A stretch of 64,000 nucleotides of DNA from Alphaproteobacteria bacterium. Its GTDB lineage: Bacteria; Pseudomonadota; Alphaproteobacteria; Micropepsales; Micropepsaceae. Where the stretch lies: assembly GCA_017983635.1 (NCBI GenBank), contig JAGOBA010000015.1:1-64000 (forward strand), written 5' to 3'. Position 1 is the first letter of the stretch, and every line of letters begins with the position of its first letter. The notes beneath the pieces were generated by a model that was not told the DNA's origin, did no database searches, and saw only the letters and a program-made list of their open reading frames with translations. A program made the position numbers and the translations under genes. Shown here one piece after another: positions 47,276-57,987 of the stretch.

Positions 47276-47833
47276 ATGCGTGTATGGGCCATTGGGCTTG
47301 GGGCAGTCACTGCCGTGCTTGTCGCCGCCGGGTACGCGGCGGGTGCGAACAAGCCGCTACCGGAGACGCCGAAGTCGAGGAACGATTGGCCGACCGAGCG
47401 CGTGGTCGTTGTGGGCCGCCGCGGTAATCCTCGCGATTGGATCGTCAACCATACGTTCCGGGGGATGGAGGGGTTTGCGGACGGCTCGGCGCCGCCGGGG
47501 GTTGTCTCGCGCACCGAATACCCTTGGCAAATCTACTATTTGGCCGATGGGACACTTGAAGCGCGTTTCCGGCGCCTTGGGGCCCGCGTTCCTCATGGGC
47601 CGATAGAGGAGTTGGACTTTGTCGAGCGTGGGAGATGGCGATTCAATGCAGAGGGTGAACTCTGCCAATCGATCCCACATGTCGGCTGGGGTGTGGAGGT
47701 TTGCTACTGGATCGAGCGGCGCGGCGACCGGATGGCTATGTATTACACGGGCTGCGGCGCCTATAACCGTTGTTATCCGGATCGTTTGGGGCCAGAGGGT
47801 GAGATCGTTCCCGGCCGGCAGTTTACCTTTTAG
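47276..47833 (+). CDS. Exported hypothetical protein
   Basis: The 185-residue product begins with a short signal or membrane anchor (MRVWAIGLGAVTAVLVAAGYAAGA). The mature part is a small domain of alternating strands with four Cys (ELCQSIPHVGWGVEVCYWI, YYTGCGAYNRCYPDR), likely forming disulfides in the periplasm. The strand pattern DGTLEARF then GRWRFNAEGELCQSI resembles small lipocalin-like secreted proteins, but I do not recognise a named family. The ATG at 47276 follows GGAGGAGACGAGC. Confidence 0.65.
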   Translation: MRVWAIGLGAVTAVLVAAGYAAGANKPLPETPKSRNDWPTERVVVVGRRGNPRDWIVNHTFRGMEGFADGSAPPGVVSRTEYPWQIYYLADGTLEARFRRLGARVPHGPIEELDFVERGRWRFNAEGELCQSIPHVGWGVEVCYWIERRGDRMAMYYTGCGAYNRCYPDRLGPEGEIVPGRQFTF

Positions 47834-47963
47834 GCCTAATCCCTTCGCTAACTTGCCGCTTAGCATCGTCGTGTTACAGTGGTGGCAACTGTAATCGAAG
47901 GCCGTGTGCGGCCGGGCCCCTTGGGTCAGGCGACGCACCAGCCGAACGAAGTGAGATTGCCCC

Positions 47964-49097
47964 GTGGCGCAAGGTTCGCGTGGGGCGCCGTATGGGTCGC
48001 AGGACCCGCCCGCCGTTGCCACGGCTGGCAATGAGGCTAAGCCGGCGAACGTTCGGCCAAGCCACATTTATGCGGCGCTCGACCTCGGCACCAACAACTG
48101 CAGGCTCTTGGTCGCAAAGCCAGATGCGAATGGCTTTCGCGTGCTCGATTCATTTTCCCGCACGGTTCGATTGGGCGAAGGGCTCTCGCAAACGGGGGAA
48201 CTTTCCGAGGCAGCGATGTCGCGCGCGATCGAGGCGATCCGCATCTGCGCGGTGAAGATGCGCAAGCGCGGCGTGACGTCCGCGCGTGCGATCGCGACGC
48301 AGGCCTGCCGCACGGCAAAGAACGGTGAAGCGTTCATTACACGCGTCGCGAAGGAGACGGGGCTCCACTTCGACATCATTCCGCCGATCGAAGAGGCGCG
48401 TTTGGCGGCGCGCGGTGTGGCGCCGCTCCTGGACCGCTCGGACAAGGGCGCGTTGGTGTTCGACATCGGCGGCGGGTCGACGGAGCTGATCTGGCTCGAT
48501 CTGCGGGATCACGGACGGCCACCGCGAATACTGCGGTGGGGGTCGATGCCGCTTGGCGTTGTGACGCTGGCAGAGAGGTTTACGGGAAAGTTGGACGAGC
48601 CGGGCACCTATGAAGCGATGACGGCCGAGGTGCGCGCGCAGTTGAAGGAGATATCGACGCTGGCGCCGCCCGGCGGACATCCTGCTGGTTCGTTTCACAT
48701 GCTGGGGACCTCCGGCACGGTGACCACGATTGCGGGCATTCATTTGGGCCTTGAGCGCTATGAGCGTTCGAAAGTGGACGGCACCTGGTTGAAGCGCGAT
48801 GACATTCAGCGCGTGGTCGCCAACCTCAAGGGAATGAACCGCGAGGCGCGGGCCGCGCATCCGTGTGTCGGACCGGAGCGGGCAGAATTGGTGATCCCGG
48901 GGCTGGTCATCTTCGAGTCGATCTTCACCCTGTGGACGCCGCCGCGGCTGCGGGTGGCGGACCGCGGTCTGCGCGAGGGGATGTTGCTTGCGCTCATGGA
49001 AGGCGGCGAGGGACGCGGGAGCGGGAAGCGGAAACGCAAGCGCCGCGGCGGGCGCCGGCGAAGGCGCGGCGGCAAGCCTGCGGGCGGCACGTCATGA
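47964..49097 (+). CDS. ppx: Ppx/GppA family exopolyphosphatase/pppGpp phosphohydrolase
   Basis: The 377-residue protein has the ASKHA fold: phosphate-1 loop [32 protein letters not shown], the conserved Glu region [15 protein letters not shown], and phosphate-2 loop [16 protein letters not shown]. It hydrolyses polyphosphate ends or the gamma-phosphate of pppGpp. The last ~30 residues are an Arg/Lys/Gly-rich tail. The GTG start is accepted because the N-terminal extension before [10 protein letters not shown] is short. It overlaps rlmE by four bases, a common alphaproteobacterial arrangement. Confidence 0.92.
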   Translation: MAQGSRGAPYGSQDPPAVATAGNEAKPANVRPSHIYAALDLGTNNCRLLVAKPDANGFRVLDSFSRTVRLGEGLSQTGELSEAAMSRAIEAIRICAVKMRKRGVTSARAIATQACRTAKNGEAFITRVAKETGLHFDIIPPIEEARLAARGVAPLLDRSDKGALVFDIGGGSTELIWLDLRDHGRPPRILRWGSMPLGVVTLAERFTGKLDEPGTYEAMTAEVRAQLKEISTLAPPGGHPAGSFHMLGTSGTVTTIAGIHLGLERYERSKVDGTWLKRDDIQRVVANLKGMNREARAAHPCVGPERAELVIPGLVIFESIFTLWTPPRLRVADRGLREGMLLALMEGGEGRGSGKRKRKRRGGRRRRRGGKPAGGTS

Positions 49098-49765
49098 CGG
49101 ACAAGGTGAAGCCGGCGGCAACGCGGGCGCTCAAAGTGAGGCTGAAGTCTGCCAAGAAGCGAACGAAATCTTCGAAGGCTTGGTTGGAGCGGCAGATCAA
49201 CGATCCCTATGTGCGCGCGGCTAAGGCGAGTGGCTATCGTTCGCGCGCGGCCTACAAGCTTGCCGAAATGGACGACAAGTATCGCTTTTTGAAGCGCGGC
49301 CAAAGCGCGGTCGATTTAGGCGCGGCGCCGGGTGGTTGGACGCAAGTGTTGGTCGAGCGGTTGGGCGAGGGGCGGGTTGTCGGGGCCGACATTCAAGAGA
49401 TGGATCCCATTCCAGGTGCCGTGTTGCTGCACCTCGACTTTATGGATGCGAAGGCGCCGGCGGTGATCAAGCATGCGCTCTCGGGGCCGGTCGACGTGGT
49501 TGCTTCCGACATGGCTTCACCCGCGACCGGACATCGCGAGACGGATCATTTGCGCGTCATGGCGCTGTGCGAGACGGCGCTGGATTTTGCGATCGAGGTT
49601 TTGAAGCCCGGCGGCGCCTTCTTATGCAAGGTGTTGCGCGGCGGTACGGAGCGTGAGTTGCTTGAAACGCTTAAGCGCCGGTTCGCGAAGGTTGTGCACG
49701 TGAAGCCGCCGGCAAGCCGCGCGGACAGCGCCGAGATGTATGTGCTGGCAACTGGATTTCGCTGA
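49094..49765 (+). CDS. rlmE: 23S rRNA (uridine-2'-O)-methyltransferase RlmE (FtsJ/RrmJ)
   Basis: The 223-residue protein shows the SAM motif [14 protein letters not shown] and the K-D-K-E tetrad of 2'-O-ribose methyltransferases: Lys in [11 protein letters not shown], Asp in [11 protein letters not shown], Lys in FLCKVLRGG, Glu in [10 protein letters not shown]. It methylates U2552 (E. coli numbering) of 23S rRNA during 50S assembly. A basic N-terminal extension is typical of alphaproteobacterial members. The ATG overlaps the ppx stop. Its stop is one base from that of the convergent acid phosphatase gene. Confidence 0.95.
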   Translation: MTDKVKPAATRALKVRLKSAKKRTKSSKAWLERQINDPYVRAAKASGYRSRAAYKLAEMDDKYRFLKRGQSAVDLGAAPGGWTQVLVERLGEGRVVGADIQEMDPIPGAVLLHLDFMDAKAPAVIKHALSGPVDVVASDMASPATGHRETDHLRVMALCETALDFAIEVLKPGGAFLCKVLRGGTERELLETLKRRFAKVVHVKPPASRADSAEMYVLATGFR

Positions 49766-49766
49766 G

Positions 49767-50585
49767 CTATTGGCAGGCGGGTTGGTCCTCGCTTCGCTCG
49801 CCGATCGCGACGGCTTGCAACTCACGTTTGGCGCAAACGAAGTCGCGATGGAACTCGGGCAACGCGAACAGCTTATCGACGACGGCCGTTGCCAGAAGTT
49901 GACCCGCTTGAACATCGGACGGGAAATGCACGCCACATACGATGCGGCTTTCGCCGTAGTCGACCGCGCGCAACACGATCGCCTGTGCGCTTTGTGGATA
50001 GGCTTCGACCATGACGAGCGCTGCCGCCCAGGATAGCGCGGCGTGGCCAGAGGGGTAAGCCGTGCCTTTGGTGGGTGAGGCTTCAGGTTTGGGTGGCGTC
50101 TTCTCTCCGCAGATGCGCGTAAGCGCAAAGCGCTGGAACGGGCGCGGACGCGGGAATTGTTTTTTTGCCTCGCTCGCCGCCGCAAGTACGTCCTCGGAGA
50201 CGCGGTTCAGCAGCCGCACGAAGCGCGGCACGTGCTTGCGATCCGGCGCGAAGCCCAACTGACGTTCAAAGCGATCGTAGACTGACGCGTCGTCGGCGAG
50301 GGCTCGCGCCCAGCGTTCGGCGCTGACGCGCGCTGTCGTTTGGCGAAAGAGGGCCACGTCGGCTTTGTCGGCGGGTGAATCGATCGCGGGCGGCGGTTGG
50401 AGGACTTCGGCGACGTCGATGCTTCCCGGCGGAAGGTAGCCCTTCACCTCCTCGGCGAGTTCCTCGGGCGAGAGTTTGGCGGCTGATGCGCCTTCCAAGA
50501 ACTTGGCGCGGTCGCCCGGTGCGGCGGTTGCGCAAGACAACGATGCAGCTATTGCCGCGATCGTGAGAACGGTCCGTTGAAACAT
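49767..50585 (-). CDS. Class A non-specific acid phosphatase (PhoN/PAP2 type), exported
   Basis: The 272-residue protein has a signal peptide (MFQRTVLTIAAIAASLSCATA) and the PAP2 phosphatase triad KKQFPRPRPF (KxxxxxxRP form), YPSGHAALSWA (PSGH) and SRIVCGVHFPSDVQAG (SRxxxxxHxxxD). This order and the signal match periplasmic class A acid phosphatases of about 250 residues. It releases phosphate from organic monoesters in the periplasm. The ATG at 50585 follows a GGGGGG tract; the longer upstream frame lies over the guaB leader. Confidence 0.92.
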   Translation of the reverse strand: MFQRTVLTIAAIAASLSCATAAPGDRAKFLEGASAAKLSPEELAEEVKGYLPPGSIDVAEVLQPPPAIDSPADKADVALFRQTTARVSAERWARALADDASVYDRFERQLGFAPDRKHVPRFVRLLNRVSEDVLAAASEAKKQFPRPRPFQRFALTRICGEKTPPKPEASPTKGTAYPSGHAALSWAAALVMVEAYPQSAQAIVLRAVDYGESRIVCGVHFPSDVQAGQLLATAVVDKLFALPEFHRDFVCAKRELQAVAIGERSEDQPACQ

Positions 50586-50658
50586 GATGTCCCCCCGCCC
50601 AACTGTCGCAAGGCTTTGGCGGTCTGCCAAGGCGAAATCATTGATAACGGGGCTTTGA

Positions 50659-52224
<1,566 letters not shown>

Positions 52225-52279
52225 GCATCTGACACCGGGAGCTCGACTAGCGGCCGCGGCGGAAATTCTGACCGAGGTT

Positions 52280-53449
52280 TTGGCCCGAAAGGCGGCGGCC
52301 GACCGTACGATCGCCGCTTGGGGCCGTGCGCATCGCTTTGCGGGCTCGAAGGATCGCGCCGCGATTGCCGATCGCGTTTACTCGGTGTTGCGGCGGCGAA
52401 ACGAATGTGCGTTCCGCATGCAAAGCGAGGACGCACGGGCGCTTGTGATCGGATCGCTCGCGGTTGGCGACGGGTTGGAGGCGGATGAGATCGCGGCGCT
52501 TTGCGTCGATGGGCAGCATGCGCTTGGGGCCTTGAGCGATGGGGAGCGGGCGACGCTTGAGGACAAGCGCGTTCCGACGGCGCCGTGGATCGTGTTCAAC
52601 TATCCGCAGTGGCTGCACGGCGAGTTTTCCGCGGCCTTCGGTGCAGACTTGGCGCGCGAGATGGCGGCGCTGTGCGGGCGGGCGCCGCTTGATTTGCGGG
52701 TGAATGCGCTCAAGGCGAACCGCGACGATGTCGCGTTGGAACTCACGCTTGCCGGTGTCGTTGCGGGATCGCTCGCCGGCGCGCCGGACGGGTTGCGTGT
52801 AGCGGCGGGCGCGGATGCCAAGGTCACGGTGTTGCCCGCCTATCAGGAAGGGCGCGTTGAGATTCAAGACGAGGCCTCGCAGCGTGCGGTCTTGTTGGCT
52901 GAGGCGCGGCCTGGGGACACGGTGATCGACCTGGCGGCCGGCGCGGGTGGCAAGGCGCTGGCTCTGGCGGCGGCGATGGACAATCGCGGGCGAATTTTGG
53001 CTTGCGATGTCGATCTTGGGCGTTTGCAACAGATGACGCCGCGCGTCGCGCGTTCGGGCGTGACGATTATCGAGATGGCCGGCGATCCCTACGGCAGGGA
53101 GCTTGCGGCGCTGGCGCACGGTGGTGCCGATCTCGTTTTCATCGACGCGCCTTGTTCTGGCACGGGCACGTGGCGGCGCAACCCGGAGAGCAAGTGGACG
53201 CTTGATCAGGCGCGGCTGGCGACCTATCGCGCAGCGCAGGCAAAGCTGTTGGATCGTGCGGTCGAACTCGTAAAGCCGACCGGCGCGATTGTGTACGCGA
53301 CGTGTTCGTTGTTGCCTTCGGAGGGGCCGGTTCAGCTTGCGGCGTTTGTCGAACGGCATCCTGGCTGGCAGGCAGAGACGGCACAAACGCTGACGCCTTA
53401 CCGTGAAAACACCGACGGCTTTTTCGTCGCACGGATGGTGCGGGCGTGA
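52280..53449 (+). CDS. rsmB: RsmB-like 16S rRNA m5C methyltransferase (NOL1/NOP2/Sun family)
   Basis: The 389-residue protein has an N-terminal NusB-like helical domain (WGRAHRFAGSKDRAAIADRVYSVLRRR). The RNA m5C methyltransferase domain follows: VQDEASQRAVLLAEARPGD, SAM loop DLAAGAGGKALALAAAM, catalytic Cys regions DAPCSGTGTWRRNPESKW (motif IV) and YATCSLLPSE (motif VI). It probably modifies 16S rRNA C967 (E. coli numbering). The start is uncertain. The TTG at 52280 begins ARKAAADRT, but the frame is open upstream with family-like residues (LAAAAEILTEV), so translation may start a few codons earlier at a non-ATG codon. Confidence 0.88.
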   Translation: MARKAAADRTIAAWGRAHRFAGSKDRAAIADRVYSVLRRRNECAFRMQSEDARALVIGSLAVGDGLEADEIAALCVDGQHALGALSDGERATLEDKRVPTAPWIVFNYPQWLHGEFSAAFGADLAREMAALCGRAPLDLRVNALKANRDDVALELTLAGVVAGSLAGAPDGLRVAAGADAKVTVLPAYQEGRVEIQDEASQRAVLLAEARPGDTVIDLAAGAGGKALALAAAMDNRGRILACDVDLGRLQQMTPRVARSGVTIIEMAGDPYGRELAALAHGGADLVFIDAPCSGTGTWRRNPESKWTLDQARLATYRAAQAKLLDRAVELVKPTGAIVYATCSLLPSEGPVQLAAFVERHPGWQAETAQTLTPYRENTDGFFVARMVRA

Positions 53450-53489
53450 ACCTTGTTCGCGGGCTCTTCCGCATTATAGTTCGTGCGCT

Positions 53490-53945
53490 ATGACACGCCG
53501 TCAGCGCCGCCTTGCGTTTTTAACCGGAGCCGTTGGGGCGGCCGTTCTTGCGACCGTCATCATCGTGGCGGCGCTCGGCGACCGGGTGCTCTATTTCTAC
53601 TCGCCGAGCGAGGCGAAGGCTCGAGGTGTCGAGGTCGGGCGTCAGATCAATCTGGGTGGGCTGGTCTCGACGGGCAGTATCGAGCGGCCGGGCGGGCTTG
53701 AAGTTCGCTTCAAGGTCACTGACGGCGATCAGGAAGTGCCGGTCACCTATTCGCGCGATTTGCCGGATCTGTTTCGCGAGGGGCAGGGGGTCGTGGTGAC
53801 CGGGTCGTTCCGGCAAGACGGGGTCTTTGCGGCGACCAACGTGCTGGCGAAGCACGACGAGAATTACATGCCGCCCGAAGTCGCTCAGGCCCTCAAGGAC
53901 AAGGGGCTTTGGAAGCACAACGAGCCGCCCGCCAAGGCGCCTTGA
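53490..53945 (+). CDS. ccmE: Cytochrome c maturation haem chaperone CcmE (CycJ)
   Basis: The 151-residue protein has a short cytoplasmic basic N-terminus, one membrane helix (AVLATVIIVAALGDRVLYFY) and the OB-fold periplasmic domain with LGGLVSTGSIERPGGLEVRF. The haem-binding His122 lies in VLAKHDENYMPPEV, the HxxxY motif. It carries haem from the CcmABCD complex to CcmF. It sits between rsmB and degP, apart from and opposite to ccmF-G-H-I, which in related genomes usually adjoin it. Confidence 0.95.
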   Translation: MTRRQRRLAFLTGAVGAAVLATVIIVAALGDRVLYFYSPSEAKARGVEVGRQINLGGLVSTGSIERPGGLEVRFKVTDGDQEVPVTYSRDLPDLFREGQGVVVTGSFRQDGVFAATNVLAKHDENYMPPEVAQALKDKGLWKHNEPPAKAP

Positions 53946-54096
53946 GAAATCGGTCCTGGTCACGGGATCGGGACTAAAATTACATGCAGTTAATCGTTCT
54001 GACAGATTTAAGACATCTTCTTGGGTCTATATATTGGTGCAGCTTTCGGCCGCGCATGGGTCCGGCCGAAGCCCCAGTTCCCAAGGAGAAGTACGA

Positions 54097-55743
54097 ATGT
54101 CTGCCGATGCTTCGTCGCCTGAAGCCGCCCCAGTTGTCCCAACGCCCGTGGTCCCTGACGCTAAGCCACGCAAGCGCGTGCTGGTCGCCAGTGCCGCAGC
54201 GCTCGCTCTCGCCGTCACGGCCGGCGTGGTCGGGGGTGTGGTGTGGAGCGGTGGCGGACCGGCTGCGGTGGCCGAGTCAACGCCGACAGCGGGCTTTGCG
54301 GCGACAGCGCAAGTTGCGGGTGCGCCGGCGGCAGTGATGCTGGGCGCCACCGGCGGCGTTTTGCCTTCGCTGGCCGATATCGTCGAGCGCGTTGCACCGG
54401 CTGTCGTGAGCCTGAAGGCGAAGGTCACGTCGGGGCCAGAGCAAGAAGTGAGCGATGAAGATCTTGAGAACCTTCCGCCTTCGCTGCGCGACTTTTTCGA
54501 CAAGTTCCGCAAGGGTGGACCGAACAACCGCGGACGTCAGAAGGGCGAGGTGCAAGGGTCCGGCTTCGTGATCGATCCTTCGGGGTATGTGGTCACCAAT
54601 AATCACGTTGTTGCCAATGCGACCGAGATCGAGGTCGGGTTCGCGGATGGCAAGAAATACAAGGCGCGCCTGATCGGGCGCGACGAGCTGACCGACGTGG
54701 CCTTGATCAAGATCGAAGGGAAGTCGTTCCCGTCCGTGACCTTTGCCGACGATAGCAAGGTGCGGGTCGGCGACTGGGTCTTGGCTGTCGGCAATCCGTT
54801 CGGCCTTGGCGGCACGGTTACGTCGGGAATCGTCTCGGCGCGCGGCCGCGACGACGTCGGCGGTACGACGTATACGGACTATCTGCAGATCGACGCCGCA
54901 ATCAACCGCGGCAACTCCGGCGGTCCGACGTTCGATCTTGCGGGGCACGTGATCGGCATGAATACGGCGATCTATTCGCCGTCGGGTACGAGCGCCGGCA
55001 TCGGCTTTGCCATTCCTTCATCGACCGTGCAGCGGGTCGTTAGCGAGTTGAAGCGCTCAGGCACGATTACGCGCGGCTGGCTGGGGGTGCAGATTCAGAG
55101 TCTGAACGAAGACTCCGCGCTGGCGCTTGGTTTGGCGAACGAGCACGGAGCGCTCGTCGGCGATGTGATTGACGGCAGCCCGGCCCAGAAGGGTGGTTTC
55201 AAGCGCGGCGACGTCGTGTTGAAGATGAATGGCAGCGACATCAAGGACAACCGCGATTTGACGCGAAAGGTTGCGGCGCTTCAGGTCGGACAGACCGCCA
55301 ACTTTTCCGTTTGGCGCGGCAGCCGCAACATATCGCTCAGCGTGACCATCGCGAAGCGGCCGGGCGAAGATCGTCTGGCCGGCAACGAACGCGGCCGCGG
55401 TACGGATGACGGCAAGGACAGCAACATGCCGGGTCGTGCGGAAGTCTCTGCGCTTGGCCTTGGCCTTGCGGCGATTACGCCTGCGGTGCGCAGCGAGTTC
55501 GAACTCGATGGGAAGGCCTCAGGCGTTCTCATCACCGATGTCGATCCGGACAGCGACGCGGCGGAGCGCGGCCTGCGGGCCGGTGACCGCATCCTTGCCG
55601 TTGGCGGGGACGAGGTTGACTCCATCGAAGACGTCAAAGGCGCGGTGGCCGATGCGAAGTCGGCGAAGCGTCCGACTGTGTTGCTCTTCGTCGAACGTGA
55701 CCGGGGCGTGAAGGTCTACATCCCCGTGAAGATCAAGGGCTGA
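54097..55743 (+). CDS. degP: DegP/HtrA-family periplasmic serine protease
   Basis: The 548-residue protein has an N-terminal membrane anchor/signal (VLVASAAALALAVTAGVVGG). A trypsin-like domain follows with catalytic His170 (VTNNHVVANATEIEV), Asp200 (DELTDVALIKIEG) and Ser274 (INRGNSGGPTFDL), then two PDZ domains (GWLGVQIQSLNEDSALALGL ... and GVLITDVDPDSDAAERGL ...). It degrades or refolds damaged envelope proteins. The ATG at 54097 has AAGGAGA upstream. The position before a two-component pair is the usual alphaproteobacterial context. The ~150-base leader is AT-rich and may hold a stress-sigma promoter, which I cannot assign. Confidence 0.93.
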   Translation: MSADASSPEAAPVVPTPVVPDAKPRKRVLVASAAALALAVTAGVVGGVVWSGGGPAAVAESTPTAGFAATAQVAGAPAAVMLGATGGVLPSLADIVERVAPAVVSLKAKVTSGPEQEVSDEDLENLPPSLRDFFDKFRKGGPNNRGRQKGEVQGSGFVIDPSGYVVTNNHVVANATEIEVGFADGKKYKARLIGRDELTDVALIKIEGKSFPSVTFADDSKVRVGDWVLAVGNPFGLGGTVTSGIVSARGRDDVGGTTYTDYLQIDAAINRGNSGGPTFDLAGHVIGMNTAIYSPSGTSAGIGFAIPSSTVQRVVSELKRSGTITRGWLGVQIQSLNEDSALALGLANEHGALVGDVIDGSPAQKGGFKRGDVVLKMNGSDIKDNRDLTRKVAALQVGQTANFSVWRGSRNISLSVTIAKRPGEDRLAGNERGRGTDDGKDSNMPGRAEVSALGLGLAAITPAVRSEFELDGKASGVLITDVDPDSDAAERGLRAGDRILAVGGDEVDSIEDVKGAVADAKSAKRPTVLLFVERDRGVKVYIPVKIKG

Positions 55744-55823
55744 TGTCCGCCCTCAACAAGATGGGGGCGGCAGGCTCCGCCCCCTCGTCCCCCCTCACCC
55801 CCATGAATGAGGACGCTCGAGTG

Positions 55824-56501
55824 ATGCGAATTCTGGTTGTTGAAGACGACCGCGAGGCGGCTGCGTACCTGACGCGTGGCCTGAAAGAGAGCGGTCACAT
55901 TGTCGATCATGCGCCGGATGGCGAAGACGGTTTGCACCTGGCGATGGCCGGAAACTACGACGTGGCGGTCGTTGACCGAATGATGCCGAGGCTCGATGGG
56001 CTGTCGATGGTCCGCAAGATGCGCGACGAGGGCAACAAGACGCCGGTCTTGTTTTTAAGCGCGCTCGGCGAAGTGGACGATCGCGTGAAGGGCTTGCGGG
56101 CGGGCGGCGACGATTATCTTGCGAAGCCGTATGCATTCGTCGAGCTGTTGGCGCGGATCGATGCGCTGGTGCGGCGGAACGGCTCTGATGCGGTGACGAC
56201 GAAGCTTGCGATCGGCAATCTGGAGCTCGATCTTTTGTCGCGCACGGCGACGCGCTCGGGGCAGCGGATCGATTTGCAGCCGCGCGAGTTTCTGTTGCTT
56301 GAGTACTTGATGCGGCACGCCGGGCAGGTGGTGACGCGCACGATGTTGCTGGAGAACGTGTGGGAATATCACTTCGATCCGCAAACCAACGTGATCGACG
56401 TTCACATCTCGCGCCTGCGCGCTAAGATCGACAAGGGTTTTGAGGAGCCGCTGTTGCACACCGTTCGGGGTGCCGGATATTCGCTCCGTGCGCTTGCTTG
56501 A
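55824..56501 (+). CDS. OmpR-family response regulator
   Basis: The 225-residue protein starts MRILVVEDDREAAAYLTRGL. The receiver domain has phosphoacceptor Asp in VAVVDRMMPRLDG, Thr/Ser in VLFLSALG and Lys in YLAKPYAF, and the C-terminal winged helix has VTRTMLLENVWEYHFDPQTN and HTVRGAGYSLR. I chose the ATG at 55824 because it gives the standard start; an in-frame ATG at 55803 adds seven residues. It overlaps the kinase gene by 14 bases. With the kinase it probably monitors envelope state next to degP. Confidence 0.93.
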   Translation: MRILVVEDDREAAAYLTRGLKESGHIVDHAPDGEDGLHLAMAGNYDVAVVDRMMPRLDGLSMVRKMRDEGNKTPVLFLSALGEVDDRVKGLRAGGDDYLAKPYAFVELLARIDALVRRNGSDAVTTKLAIGNLELDLLSRTATRSGQRIDLQPREFLLLEYLMRHAGQVVTRTMLLENVWEYHFDPQTNVIDVHISRLRAKIDKGFEEPLLHTVRGAGYSLRALA

Positions 56502-57987
56502 TGTCTTTCGCACGGCGACGTTCAGGTTGGCCTTCGCCTACCTGCTGCTGTTCGCCGTGTCGGTGCTCTTGGTTCTAGGCTTTATCTATTGGCGAACCGC
56601 GGGCTTCCTCGCCACGCAGTCGGACGAGACGATAGCCGCCGAGGTGCAGGGTCTCGGCGAACAGTATAAGCGGCGCGGCATCTTGGGATTGCGCTCGATC
56701 ATCGTCGAGCGCTCTTCGCGACCGGGCCAGCGCGGTCTCTATTTGCTGTCGATCGGCAATGCGCCGTTGGCCGGCAATCTCTCGCGTTGGCCGCCGGACG
56801 CAGTGCAAACGGCAAAGGACTGGATCAACTTCACTTACGAACGCGAGATCGACGGTGAACGCGAGATGCGGCCGGGTCGCGCATTTCAGGTACCGTTGTT
56901 CGGCGGTTATCGCTTGCTCGTCGGGCGCGACACGAAGGACGTAAACGCGATCGGCGATGCGATCCGCTCGACGCTGTTGTGGGCCATTGCGATCACAGGC
57001 TTCATCGGTGTCGCGGGCGGTGTTTGGATCAGTCGTAACGTGCTCCGGCGCCTTGAAGTCATCAACCGGACCAGCCGGGATATTATGTCGGGCGATCTGA
57101 CGCGGCGTATTCCGGTGATGGGAAACCGCGATGAGCTCGACGACTTGGCGACCAACCTCAACCAGATGTTGGAGCAGATCGAGCGGTTGATGATGGGTAT
57201 GCGCGAGGTCGCAGACAACATCGCGCACGATCTGCGTACGCCACTCAACCGGCTCCGCAACAAGCTTGAGGGCGCGATGATCGGAAATGCTTCGCACGAC
57301 GAGACGGTGCAGGCGTTGGAGAGCGCGATTTTGGAAGCGGACGGTTTGATCTCGACCTTCAATTCGCTGCTGCTTATTGCGGAGGCCGAGACGGGTGCGC
57401 ATCGCGATGCGCTGGAGCAGGTGGATCTCAGCGAGGTGATCCACGACGTCGCCGATCTTTACGAGCCGGCAGCGGAGGATCGCGGGATCTCGCTCAAGTT
57501 TGTCGCGCCTGCGAGAGTCACAGTGCGCGGCAATCGCAGTCTGCTCGCGCGCGCGGCCGCGAACTTGGTCGAGAACGCGTTGAAGTACACGCCGCAAGGC
57601 GGTGCGGTCACGGTGTCGGCGAGCGTCAATACGCGCAACGACCGGCCGACGTTCTCGGTCCGCGACACGGGGCCCGGGATTCCGGAGGCGGATCGCGAGC
57701 GCGTGCTCGATCGCTTCGTTCGCTTGGAACGTTCGCGCAATACGCCTGGGTCGGGGTTGGGCTTGAGCTTGGTGGCGGCCGTCGCGCGGATGCATGACGC
57801 GACGATCAAGCTTGAGGACGCAAAGCCGGGATTGCTTGCGACGCTGTCGTTCCCGCCGATTGCCGAAGCGCCTGCTATCGCGGCGGGGCAACTTCGGCGC
57901 GTTCTTCCTTCACCCACCAAAGCCCTACGAAGCCCAGAACCAGAAACACAAGGATCACGGCAAAGCCTGCCCGCTGGCTCTGCGTAG
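56488..57987 (+). CDS. Sensor histidine kinase, membrane-bound
   Basis: From the GTG start the 499-residue protein has two membrane helices (AYLLLFAVSVLLVLGFIYW; LLWAIAITGFIGVAGGVWIS) flanking a ~110-residue periplasmic sensor loop. A HAMP segment (LEVINRTSRDIMSGDLTRRI) follows, then HisKA with His247 (VADNIAHDLRTPLNRLRN), and HATPase with N-box NLVENALKYTPQGG, DTGPGIP and GSGLGLSLV. It pairs with the response regulator immediately upstream. The last ~35 residues (after SFPPIAEAP) run into the 3' end of the convergent MFS gene, a 113-base overlap, and look non-native, so the ancestral stop may have been lost. Confidence 0.93.
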   Translation: MRLLDVFRTATFRLAFAYLLLFAVSVLLVLGFIYWRTAGFLATQSDETIAAEVQGLGEQYKRRGILGLRSIIVERSSRPGQRGLYLLSIGNAPLAGNLSRWPPDAVQTAKDWINFTYEREIDGEREMRPGRAFQVPLFGGYRLLVGRDTKDVNAIGDAIRSTLLWAIAITGFIGVAGGVWISRNVLRRLEVINRTSRDIMSGDLTRRIPVMGNRDELDDLATNLNQMLEQIERLMMGMREVADNIAHDLRTPLNRLRNKLEGAMIGNASHDETVQALESAILEADGLISTFNSLLLIAEAETGAHRDALEQVDLSEVIHDVADLYEPAAEDRGISLKFVAPARVTVRGNRSLLARAAANLVENALKYTPQGGAVTVSASVNTRNDRPTFSVRDTGPGIPEADRERVLDRFVRLERSRNTPGSGLGLSLVAAVARMHDATIKLEDAKPGLLATLSFPPIAEAPAIAAGQLRRVLPSPTKALRSPEPETQGSRQSLPAGSA

